From Zoroaster sp. YZ-2022 (lineage: Eukaryota > Echinodermata > Asteroidea > Forcipulatida > Zoroasteridae), in the NCBI GenBank assembly GCA_029582265.1, contig CM055822.1, forward strand, positions 186,001 through 250,000: DNA of 64,000 nucleotides, in the 5' to 3' direction. Positions 38,811 through 50,378 of this stretch are shown here, in pieces. Every line of letters begins with the position of its first letter. Positions within the stretch are counted from its first letter, which is position 1. A program made the translations under genes and the position numbers. The notes under the pieces are model-generated. The model did not search any database and had not been told where the DNA came from. It saw only the letters and a program-made list of their open reading frames with translations.

Positions 38811-41582
38811 TGCGATGTCCTCTACTTGAATTACCATGCACAGTATCTGACCTAGCAGTGTACAACTATGAAGCTGAAAGATGTGTCTTACACTGGATGA
38901 ACTCTATATAGAGACTGTATATATTGATATTGATGTTGTTTAGTGACTATCTGTGAATTTGTGATTACTGGACTCGCCAAAAAGAAAAAGTTATTTAAAA
39001 AGAAAAATGGGTGACATTTGATATACTGTCCCCACTCTAAAAAGTAGAGGGGACGTGTACCCCGTCCCCCACGTTTTATTCCTTCTATTTACTCTAGAGT
39101 ACTTTTTCCTACATTCGAAGTTATTTAAATTTTCTTAGAAATAACAGCACATCAGAAAACATTATTTCTAGGGAAGATTAATACCATCATCAGCTTAAAA
39201 CATTCAATTTCGAACATTTTGTTATTTGTAAATTACCAATTCTATACCACACCTATATCGAGGAAACTAAACATTTCGATTTTATTAAAATATCATGCCT
39301 TTAGTATAGTTTTTTAACAAGAAATATTTTCATGATTGGTTTTATCGAAAGAGAATGCCAAATTATGACGAAATAAATATTTACCTGAAATGCGCAGAAT
39401 TTGTGAAAGTAGGATGCATTCAGAATCGTTCATGTTGAATGATTGGGACCAGAGGATAAACATTTATACAGTTGAAAAATTGATTTACTAATTTAACTAA
39501 ATTGATAGCAGTTCAGACAAAAATATTTCAAGGGATGTTTGATACCATCATGAACGTTCATGTAAAACTGTGATCCTTTATGTTGAAAAAACTACCTCCT
39601 TCTTTATTCAACATAGCGCGACAATCTCTTTTTCCCATTAAAACAGGGTTTATGTGTAACATTTCTCAGAAATGCAAGTTAGTTATCATGATCATAATTG
39701 AGGTGATTTTTCTCTCTTTTCAGGTAAATCTGGGTCTTTCCGAGAGTGGTCTAAAAGTTTGTTACTTTGGATCCGTACCGGAGCCGAATCCTGGTCAGTC
39801 TCAAGCCAAGCATCACTTGATGACATTAGCAATGCGAGGGATACAGAACAAATGCCAGAGTCTTAAAACCATCCTGCGAGAAGGTATATAGATTGGTTCA
39901 AAGTAGGGGCAACATTACACAGAAATTGGCTCCCTTTCTGACTCTGTATATAAATTGCGACAATCGAATCCAGTGCGGAGAGGGTTGATCACTGATAATC
40001 AGTGGATACTTTTATACGCTTTTCTCTTTGCTTTGTACCTGTGTAAACCGACAGAAATTCGATATCCCCACACGGGCGATGTTTGAATAGAGAAGGAAGA
40101 ATCATGACATTGTATACCTTACACTAATGCATTTCTAAATATTAGCGTATTTTTTTATTAACTGTTGACGTCACAAGGCAAAAAATGGAGGATCATTTTG
40201 TCAATAGAGTTTGTTGTAGCGGGAACACTTTGTATGGAAAATGGTGCTATTCCAAACGAAAACATCATATACTCCATTTTGAAATGAGGAGAGATCAACA
40301 TCTCCATAAAGGCGTAGCTTATACAAACTTGACAACATCTTCAGTTCGACAATTCTTTTAAATAATATCACACAGATCCTTGTCATTTGATTGGGTCGAA
40401 AGCACATCACGTGCTATCCATCACCTAGTTTGACATTTGCACTAAAAGTATATATTTGACATAAATTACATAGGCCTAGTAAACGACTATAGTATACACA
40501 CATTGGGTTCCTTAAAGACCAACAGGAGCTAACATCTGGACTGTTCAATTTCAGATGCTACCGAAGGCACCATTTGTTTTATATCATTCACACATAGATC
40601 CTCGTCATTTGATAAATATTTCAGTGACTTTCACATGTTCGTTCAGATTTTACCGGGTGATGTTAATCTTCCCATCTATTGGTGTGTGTACTGACGGCAC
40701 CCGCAACGCTCTGCCTGTACAATAGCGCTCTATTGTACAGTCTTTTGGAGCAAAGGGCAAAACTATTGGACGGCATGTGATGTGTGTTCCCCAATCAAAT
40801 AACAAGGTATTCATGTCACTTTTGGACATTAAATGATATGGATCAAGACCTATGTTTGTGTTATAATCAAATATTGAGTGCCTCATAGTAAAATCGCCGA
40901 GTGAAATGGTTCAGTTACTGGCTTCCCATTTTACTATTAGGCACTTTTTGTATACCAGTATAAATCAATGACACAAATATTATGTGTACTGCAGTTTGTT
41001 CAGTTGAAACGGAGAAGCATCTTGGTATGGAGAATGGTGATATCCCAGATGGAAGCATCACAGCCTCATCATTTTGGTATAACTTAGCAGATCATGCACC
41101 CGTTAGGGCACGCCTCAATACTCAAGGTACCGGTAACTGATATATACTAGTTGAATATAATCCTTATAGTATAAGGAATAATAAGGAACTACAACCATGG
41201 TGACATAAAATGGAGGCACACAGCAAAAAAGGAGAATTATACTGTCAAAAAGGCATTCTACCCCAATCGTATGGTAAATTACATGCATGGAGCACTCGTC
41301 CCCTTTAAACTAAATTAAAAGTACAGGATCCGTTTACGAATAAATTAAAACGACAGGCTCCGTTTACGACAGTCGCATTTTATGCATCCCTCCACGATCA
41401 GCAGTAACGGTTCCAGTAACAGCTATTAATTTGACAAATAATTGGCCCAAAAATGAGCCCAAAAATAGTGACTGGTATCACATACCTATCACGAGCTTCG
41501 CTGTGTGATTTCGTGTTCTGGATAGCCGTACGACCTTTTGAAGAGCTTTGAAGGCACATGTACGCTATTTTCGCAGACTAGT

Positions 41583-42710
41583 AAAGGTCCTGTGAAGAGT
41601 GTATTTACCAAACTTTATTTTTGGGTGCTGTTATATTGATTGGTATGAATTAAAAACAATTTTAAATGTTTTTTTTTGTGTCGAGTGGATTATTAATTGT
41701 TTATCTAAGAATCAAAAATTGACCCCCGAATTTTCAAAGTTTTAACGAAACGTTCGTGACGTACACAAAGGCAGATAATTTTACACTCGCGGAGCTAGGC
41801 GGTATGGTTTGGTGCCAGACTTTGATCGGATGAAAGTCTAATAATTATAGAGGATCGAGTTGTCCCCGTCACGGTACAATGCACGCTTAGCGTTGTCATG
41901 CACACACAGACGCATTTTAGGCCAGAAGCACGGGAGAATTACTCTACGAAAACCTAGCAGTAACACGCGAAAAACATGTCCGAAAGAGAGGAGAGTTATC
42001 CGTGAAATGCAGCGCAAGCCCCTATCATGCGGTCGGAACACACACCGAAGGCAATGCTAACATTACGGTGTTATTTTATGAAATAACAGAAACAGTTGAG
42101 TCAAAGTTCTGATCATTTAAAAAAAACTCGAAACAAGTGCAGGCATAATAAGAAAGGTTTGATGTTTTTATGTTTGTCTTGCCAGGATATAAAATCAGAC
42201 ACGATGTTTTTATTAATGCGGAAAATCACAGCATGTTTTCATGCCGTGAACACTGAAACGGTGAGCATGGTGTGAACATGTCATTTTGCACGGAATTGGA
42301 CTGGGTTATGCATGGGAGTATTATTAAATGGCCACTTACACTGAGTCTTTCTCGCTTAAAAAAAAACACCTCTCTTCTTCGTTGGAGCCTTCACAGCCTT
42401 CTTAATACTTAGCGGGAATATCGTTGGAATTGCTGGTAGCAGCATGGCCTTATAAGTCGTACCGAACTGGCTGTGAAGGCCCCGTTCAAAGCATGTCTGC
42501 TCGTCTGTCTGCAAGTGCTGTGGATCGCGGATCGGGAATTGCCTCAGTGTACGTCACGAATTGTATGTTAATGAGGGGTATGGGCGTGTAGAAAAGCACC
42601 CCCTAAATTGGTATAAACGTGAGGGGAAACATTTACAAATGACAAATATATGTTCCAGTAGGCATACTTTATTCTATACAATGAAAAAACACCTATTTCA
42701 TAGGACCTTT
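41583..42710. mobile_element. 1128-bp TIR element, non-autonomous
   Basis: Ends AAAGGTCCTGTGAA and TTCATAGGACCTTT are inverted repeats (13 of 14). The A1 site (about 8317) is uninterrupted, so this is an insertion in gene 1' intron 3. No transposase frame. A 12-bp perfect inverted pair GCCTTCACAGCC / GGCTGTGAAGGC (42387-42398, 42469-42480) bounds a possible nested small element. The target duplication is unclear. Confidence 0.6.
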
Positions 42711-43895
42711 AAATATTATTGTAGTTACAGTATGGTGTAAATGGAATTTTTCCAGCGATGTATCATTTGAAATTCCAAACTGATTATCCTATAAAACTTG
42801 CAATTCAAGATTTTAATCAGATTTCAAGACGGTAAAATTGGCTATGAGCACGGAGCATGTATCTATGTGATAGAGGTATATTTACTGAGTATCCATCGGC
42901 ATATTTGATGTAGGGTCTTTATTATTGGGTAAACAGGTTTTGCTGCTGCCTGGTGTGCTGGCAAAGGTGATTCCCAGCCCTGGATACAAGTTGACTTCAA
43001 TGCCACGGTATCCATCACTGGTCTGATTACACAAGGCCGTGCCAGCAGTGACGGTACTGACCAATGGGTGAAGACATTCAATGTGTCTGTACCAAGTGCT
43101 GGCGGTCAGCTCTGGAGTTTGGTGGCCGATACAGACGGTGCACCAATGGAGGCAAGTAATAAAGACTATACACACTGTGGGGACAATTGATGGATATACT
43201 TAAATAGAACTTAACAGTAACCCATTTATACTTTTATTTCGGCACTTGTGAACTGTAAAACAATGGTTCTCATGATTGTGTTGTAATTGTTAAAACGGTA
43301 TTTGTTTGCCTTTGCATGAGTCAAACAATATCATTGTTCTGATACCAAATACTATTTCGGAAAATTTAATACCAAGAAGCAAAATTGTGGGAGAAAAATT
43401 TACTATCACTTACAAACATTCTTCCAAATTGTGTTGTATTAATAGCATTAGATGATTTTTTTGCTTGTTAACAGTTCATCGGTAACACTAATGGAGACAC
43501 TGAGGTGACCACAAGATTCAGGGAGGTACTGTACACAAGAGCTATCCGCATTCATCCAACTAGTTGGAACGACCACTGGAGCATGCGTTTTGAAGTGATA
43601 GGATGTTATCACTAAAAATACAACCATACAACTTCATAAGAAGTCACAAAAATGTAATTCATGATTTCTTCAGTAACAAATAGTCGTATCGTATTTGTTT
43701 GTAGCCCATGCTACAAGTGATAAATGTGTAGAAGATTATTATGTGCATTTATATTTATCATGCAAAATGAACTTTAAACATGGTTAAAACTCCATCATTT
43801 CTGACCAAAATATATTACATGGTCAGCTCTCTATTATCTGAGAAAGAAGTTTATATTTGACTTGGAAGATGCTATAGACCAATCCTGCCTTTTAA

Positions 43896-46800
43896 CCCTT
43901 TGTTTACCACCACTAAGCTTATGATCATTTTTTGTTTTTACCTCCACAGGTTACTTTAGTAAGGTATGCATTTGCCATGTTTGCTTTTTATTTTTATTAA
44001 TTTCGTCGTTTCCATGGAAACTAGGCTGTGGGACTTTTAAGTCCCGACAGTACATACAGGTACTAAATTACGGTACACAATGTACATACACAATATACAA
44101 AACAAGTACACAACAAGTGTTCATGTAGAAAATTCAGTCTTTTACTGTTTTATTGTCCTTCTGAGTTGTTTAATTTAATGTTATTTGATGGTAAATTATA
44201 CAATGAAGTTGCAAGAATACGAATAAAGGGCCGGTCGCACTGCAGCGATAACAAGCTATAGATAGTTCCCGATAGACGCCATCTTTACAGGCAACTAGGG
44301 TTTTGGTTTAGAGCTGGGTCAAGCGTTCTACGCAACCAAGTGGTTCAACAACCAATTATAGAAGAAGTTGATACCATTCATGCTTGATTGCCCGTAAAGA
44401 TGGCTGACTTTACATTGTGTGATTATCAAGTGGGAATTATGTATTATTTCTAAGACATAAAACAATTACATGCAAATGTATAAATACAGTAATATACCAG
44501 CCGCGGATCCAGGAATTTTTGCCCGGAAGGGTCAGGCCTTTGTTTTGATTATATCCGATAAAAAAACCTGTAATGTTTTTTTAAATTATTTTTATTAGTC
44601 GGGGCGGGGGGGGTCGACCCTAATTTATTCATTAGGGTCATACTGGTTCTGCATGGATAGTACATATACGATACCCCATGAAACTCTAAGAAACAGTTCT
44701 TCTTCTCATTGCTGCACAGAAATACACCACAGGTATCACACTTGCTGTGGGGCCTCGACTCGATCTTCTTAGTTGAGCAAACTTCGCGTCGCCCACGTTG
44801 TTTGACATACACAACCCAGTGTACACCACGATTGTGTAGTCGCATTGCCCTATCAACTGAGTACTCTGTACGACGGCGCTTATTTACTACTGCAGGGGGT
44901 GTAGTCCTACCAGTAAGAGGCCTTCCAACCCTTGGTGGACGGGCAAGGACTACAAATGTTTGTGCAACACTTCTGCGAAAGTCTAATGTGCTCAACCTTT
45001 TGCCCAAGTTTTTATTGTATGCGATTTGTGCATTGCAAAGTGTGCGGTCCAAGATGCCAAAAAAAATTCTGTGCCACCACTTTTTTGATTTTCTTCCCAA
45101 TCCGTGTACTGCACAGTACATATCAGCTTTATCAACTCCCCCCATGTATGAATTGTAGTCCTTCAGAGCCTTGGGGCATGGACATTCTTTTGAGGTTCCA
45201 TCCTTTTGTTTGCGAGTTACATTAGCTTTGTCTGTCCCATGGAAATTTGAAATTACATGAACCCCCCTATTGTCCATCCACTTGAAATAAACTAGATCTT
45301 GATCTGATGCACGGTGGTCAAATTGACCGCGCTCTAGAGCCTTATCCATTACCATCCCTTCGGGTAAGCCCTTCCGATTCACCCGAATTGTACCACAAGC
45401 CCTGACATCATTAGCTTTGAGATATTCCATGAGTGGAACAGAGGAAAAATAGTTATCAAAATACACCTCGTGATGTCTTCCAAACAAATCCTGTGTCATA
45501 TCAATGATGACCCTTTCTCCTAACCCAAATCCTGCCAAGGTTTCATCTGGGACACCTCCACCACTCTTCCCTTGATACACATCGAACTTGGTAATATATC
45601 CGTCACTGTCTGCCCTCATCCACAGCTTGTAACCCCGCTTTATAGGTTTTTTTGGGTTGTATTGTTTGATCGAGTGTCGCCCTTTGAAAAGTATCATACT
45701 CTCATCAACACTAACTCGTTGACTGATATTATACAACTTGACATAATTTTGATTCATTTTTGCGATGAGTGGTCTCAGTTTATACAGTTTGTCAGTGTTG
45801 TTAGCTGGGATATTGTTATTGTCATTTACATGTAAGTTAGACAGTATTTGCCCAAACCTGTTCCTAGGCATGGTTGACGCCACCAGTGGAACGGTCAAGT
45901 CTTGATCCGTTTTCCAATAGTCTGTCCAAGACGGCAGCTTGTGATACCCCATGATGAAATTGATGCCGATGAAGCCTAGGAACTCTTGGTTAGTGACAGG
46001 TGAGATGTGCCGCTGCCTCTGATTGATGTACAGATTTGTTTGGTAGATGATGTCATGTCGGGTTGACTCATCTAAGTACTGTAGGAAGTAGTCACCAGGA
46101 GTCTCGCACTCTGTAAAGTGATCTACAATAGGACCTAAAGCAAAACAAGGAACATGTATGAAAATTTTGAGAAACACACATTTGTAGTTTTCTTTATTTG
46201 ACAAAATGCTTGTCCTTTCTTATTGTAAACCTTATTATAGTTCAAAGAACATATATGTTGTGTTTGAAAAATACTGCATACCTTCCGGTAAATCAAATTG
46301 AGACAACTTTGCAGTGACATCTTTCTTCTTCCAGTGGCGTTTGGGTTCTGGTGTTTTCTTTGCCCGTGAAGTTGATGGCACATCAGGCTGCTCGTCAGTA
46401 CTTTCAGCCTCATCATCGTTGCTGTGACTATCATCTTCTGCATCTATGTCGACAGTTTGCAAACCTAACGGGTCTGGCTGAAATGTTGGGTCATCGCTAT
46501 CTGAGTCAGGCTCTTCATCAGTAACATCACTGTCAGATGGTATATCATCTAAAAGGAGCTGTGCTTCATCCAAGTTGTACATGGATGCAAGTCTTCTCTT
46601 TGGAGCATGATCCATTCTAAACATATGAACATAAAATATAGAATTAGCTACAATACTCTAAGTGTGTCGAAAAAATATATATAATATTTGTATATTTGTA
46701 ATTGTATGTTTGTAAGAAAGACCCATTGAGTTACTGACTGAAAAGTAGAGATATTTTCAATTAGAAAGAAAGCATTATTTAGTATTAGTCAGTATAAATG

Positions 46801-47486
46801 GCAAAGCCTTGCATACAACCCTCCCCTGCTGCCCCCCCCCCCCCCCCCCCCCCCCAAAAAGAAGCCAAGTACACGTCCCATGCCCATGCATGGCGCTGGC
46901 CCATATCATGCATAATTCTAACGGACAATATGACAATAAATTTCGATCCATATCGAGTTTATTTTCCCCATCAAAGTAATTACATCCCTCATTATGGGAG
47001 TGGGCCACGTTTCTCATTTGTATCCGTTTACACATGGCTTACATGGCAGTGCCGCGTCCACACCGTGCATTTGCCCAGTTTCCAGACAGGTCACAAACTC
47101 ACAACGGGACGTGTAAGTCCCACACGAATTCATGCCTAGTTTGACAAACAAAAGTTTCCAATATCAAATATTGCTTTCCCACTAATAAGTTTAGGTCCTA
47201 AAGACCTTATACAAAATTAATTGGGCATTTATTGAGGCCAGCTTATTTTACAAAAAGACCGTTCTTTTACCTACCTTTGTATAGCGCGTCACTCCTGCAA
47301 TTTTTGGAAAAAGCTGGTGACGTAGCACTCACATTAGACTTCCCCCAGTCCTTTGACTGTTCTAAACCACTGCTAATAATTATAAGACTCGGAAGTCCCA
47401 ACATGCAGAGTTGCGCGTTTTTTGTCGGCGTGAAAAGAAGTGGGGTTTCAAATGGACTGGGACTCAAAAGTCCCGTCGGTAAACAA
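43896..47486 (-). mobile_element. piggyBac-family DNA transposon, about 3.6 kb
   Basis: Inserted in the A2 3' flank; A1 has continuous sequence around 9521-9560. The left end is TTAA (43892-43895) then CCCTTTGTTTACC. The right end, read inward, is TTGTTTACCGACGGG, lacking the outermost bases and the flanking TTAA. Small palindromes GGGACTTTTAAGTCCC (44030-44045) and GGGACTCAAAAGTCCC (47459-47474) lie near the two ends. Against A1, 18 bases left of the site and about 16 right of it are missing. A poly-C run occupies about 46835-46854. Confidence 0.85.
44549..46624 (-). CDS. piggyBac transposase, two exons, apparently intact
   Basis: Exon 1 46624-46282 and exon 2 46134-44549 join in phase 1 across a 147-base GT-AG intron (donor GAAG|GTATG, acceptor TTTAG), giving 642 aa, the usual size. 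The N-terminus is acidic and Ser/Asp-rich with a basic stretch (KRHWKKKD). The DDE_Tnp_1_7 catalytic domain shows the three aspartates in their known contexts: RVSVDESMILFKGR, EVYFDNYFSS and MGGVDKADMY. The C-terminus has the cysteine-rich zinc-binding region (CDTCGVFLC, NCFLEFHG). The start is the first ATG of the open exon. Known activity: cut-and-paste transposition into TTAA. No stop or frameshift was seen, so the protein may work, although the element's right end looks truncated. Confidence 0.92.
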
Positions 47487-48967
47487 CGCCGGTCATAGGC
47501 TTTGCTTTTTTGATACGGGTGAGTGTCCGACATTTCCAGCGTTGCTAAGGGTGAGCATATACATAATAAGTAGGCATGGCTTAGTTTAATGTAGCTAATT
47601 ATATTTAATTGATTTTACATAGGTAAAACTTGCAAAACATGTAACTGTGGAATGTTTACTTCGGCAAAATTATGCATTTTCCCGCCATTTTCAAAATGAC
47701 AAAATGGGTGTTTGCAGAAACATGTGAATCCTTAATGTACATACACCCTCTAAGGATTCCAGATTACTTCTAGTCCATAGAAAACTCCCGGTGACCTAAG
47801 GACGTCATTATACATTTACTGAGGAGCTTAATTAGTTAATTTTTAGAAGTTTCCCACGGCCACTAGCCCAGATGGCATCTCCAGGATTTTACCTTTCAAC
47901 GTACATTATTAATGTCCTGTAGCAAAAATGCAGCAACCTCTCACTGTGCGGCTCACACGCTGTGCGCGGCTCACACGCTGTGTGCGCTGACATTGATACG
48001 ACTGAGTGTACACCACACTCGTTGCTCTGAGCAACCGAAAATGGAATATGCCATTAACATAATAGGGGACAAAACTACTGTTAGTATACAAACTGGCAGA
48101 AAACAAATCATTTATTTTTTTCTCCGTGTTGTAACGAAGGTTTATTTCTAAAAAATAATGTGTGGTTATAAAAATACTATAGAATACATATACAAAACAC
48201 AATTTTACATCAAAACAATCACTACTACTACAATAATGAAATGAGATGTATACCAACACAATGTTACACTCTTTTTACGTGCATGTACATCATGTAGCAT
48301 GTCCCGTTTATACCAATATTTTGTGTGAAAAACTAAAAGTCATGCAATGTAACTGTTTAGCATATATTGTATTGGATTTTTTTTAAGGTATACAAAATGT
48401 TAATGAAAACTGAATGTCAATGTATTTGATAATATTCTAGCTGATTAAACATCCGTGAATGTTGATAAATGTTTAAATTACAAAATGTATGTGTCGCTGA
48501 TCATCTCTTCGTGTAAGTCATCGAACACCATCCGTAAGTCATCAATATACACCCCTATCAACTTAATGCAGTGATCCAGCTACAATGGGTCCGAATAAAA
48601 CAGGAAAATACCTCCAATCCGATATACTTTGGGTGTAAAAAAGGGTATATGTTTATCTCAAAGGTATATTTGTTATAAAACAAAAAATAATGGTTTGAAA
48701 CGAGTTCTTCTTTGGGACTGAAAGATGCAACGTTGTTTCGAGCAGGTCTAGTTCCCGCCCACAGAATCCGTGAATCATGTGGAAACGTAGTCCAGGCTAT
48801 CAATAAACCAAAGGTCATGCTCTCCAAAAACGGGCTTCATGATTTTGACACAAAGAGTGCCCTTCTTTCCAGTCCACCAATCAAAATAGATTTTACATAG
48901 ATTGAAAGCTTATTTTATCTAGTTTATAAAACCGTGCGATCTAAATTGCTGTGACCTTAGTAGTATG

Positions 48968-49340
48968 TGAGCAGCATCACACGACAGATTGTGGAGGAAC
49001 AGAGGTGGGATTGTGGTGCATTGTGGTGCATTGCCATTACAAACTGCACAAAATCACTGCAGACAAACTGCAGACAAACGAGGAGGGATTGAGCAATGTG
49101 GTGGTGGGAGCACCATAATTTTTTTTGATGGCCAACTTCAATTTATTTTCTTCTTCCATTTTTTTTTTTTTTTGGCCATCAAAAAAAAATTATGGTGCTC
49201 CCACCACCACATTGCTCAATCCCTCCTCGTTTGTCTGCAGTTTGTCTGCAGTGATTTTGTGCAGTTTGTAATGGCAATGCACCACAATGCACCACAATCC
49301 CACCTGTGCTCCACCACAATCCATAGTGTGATGCTGCTCA
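48968..49340. repeat. Nested terminal hairpin, left arm of the palindromic element
   Basis: 48968-49133 pairs with 49174-49340 around a T-rich loop, so the terminal module is itself a small foldback structure. It contains repeated CTGCAGACAAA units and a GATGGCC motif next to a T run. The mirror structure lies at about 54616-54990. Confidence 0.8.
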
Positions 49341-49673
49341 TCCACACAATTTTTCATGATTGAAATTTTTTTTTCAAATTTTTTGATGCTGTTCACCGTA
49401 ATGGTATGATGCTGTACACATGATTGAAATTTTTCATGATTGAATTTTTTTTTTCAATTTTTTTTTTCAACCACAATAAAATCACAAGGGGTAAGCCTTG
49501 TACTTGTTTAATTGAACACTTTGAACAGAACAGGCCATAATTTTTTTTTGATGGCCAAAATTTTTTTTTGATGGCCAACACAATGTACATGATGCCTGTA
49601 TTCCATATGTTTAATTGAGCGCTTTGAACAGAACAGGCCATAATTTTTTTTTTGATGGCCAAAATTTAAAACT

Positions 49674-49770
49674 GATGCTCAGACAAACTGCACACTGTGT
49701 GGAGGGAGTCACGCGCGCGCCCAGACGTGTCTCACGCGCGCGCCCACAGTGTGCAGTTTGTCTGAGCATC
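49674..49770. repeat. Second nested hairpin with CG-rich loop
   Basis: GATGCTCAGACAAACTGCAC pairs with its complement ending GAGCATC; the apex holds two GCGCGCGCCC blocks. Mirrored at 54157-54253. Confidence 0.8.
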
Positions 49771-50005
49771 ACACGACAGTTTTGTCTGCAGTTTGTCTGC
49801 CAAAATACTTATTCCCTCCACACAAAACTGCACACAAAATACTTACTCCAAAAAAAGTGGTTAATATGTGGATTGGCCAAATGATTTTGCTCACTTTGTG
49901 GTTTTTGTAATAATGTGGTCGTGGTTATTATGTGGTTTGACCCGCTATGAACTTTGAATAATAATAATAATAATAGGTAAAACTTGTAGCTTTCAACAAC
50001 GTACG

Positions 50006-50135
50006 ATTGAGTCTTTACTCATTGAGTCTTTACTCATTGAGTCTTTACTCATTGAGTCTTTACTCATTGAGTCTTTACTCATTGAGTCTTTACTCATTGA
50101 GTCTTTACTCATTGAGTCTTTACTCATTGAGTCAA
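50006..50135. repeat. 15-bp repeat array, left arm (about 8 units)
   Basis: The unit ATTGAGTCTTTACTC creates the dyad ACTCATTGAGT at each junction. Two more units lie at 50265-50299, about 20 bases before the TATA box of the left C2H2 gene. Confidence 0.9.
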
Positions 50136-50318
50136 TCCCTCCTCCTCCTCCTCCTTTTTGGTTTCCATCAAAATCACAAGGGGTAAGCCTTGTATTTATA
50201 TATTTTTGGTTTCCATCAAAATCACAATGTGTAGTATTTTGTGTGCAGTTCAAGGGGTACCGGATTGAGTCTTTACTCATTCAGTCTTTACTCATTCCGA
50301 AATGATTAGTTATAGGCC

Positions 50319-50327
50319 TATATATAA
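50319..50327 (+). promoter_or_regulatory. TATA box of the left C2H2 gene
   Basis: TATATATAA lies 52-60 bases upstream of the ATG and just after the 15-bp units. The same arrangement is mirrored at 52774-52784 for the right copy, where the array is far longer. Confidence 0.55.
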
Positions 50328-50378
50328 ACTATTTCTTCCGTTTCTTGTCAATCGGAGATTAAGCATCAGAGATTCAAC

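Larger units (their letters stand above)
37408..43615 (+). pseudogene. FA58C gene 1': copy of gene 1 with broken exons 1 and 2
   Basis: Exon positions: 37408-37467, 39724-39883, 41004-41126, 42937-43151, 43475-43615. Exon 1 lacks one C found in gene 1, so its frame meets TAA at 37447-37449 inside the signal peptide. At exon 2 the acceptor reads CAGG where gene 1 has CAAG, which moves the AG by one base and puts the usual frame out. Exons 3-5 are intact and in phase, with the GC donor of intron 4 kept. In exon 5 the first of the two C-terminal cysteines is tryptophan (DHWSMRFEV instead of NHCSMRFEV). It is a probable pseudogene unless the two single-base changes are assembly errors or another first exon is used. 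Intron 3 contains the 1128-bp TIR element. Confidence 0.7.

Noticed and set aside
44709..45225. Plus-strand frames inside the piggyBac and opposite the C2H2 genes
   Set aside because: Antisense shadows of long, domain-supported coding regions.
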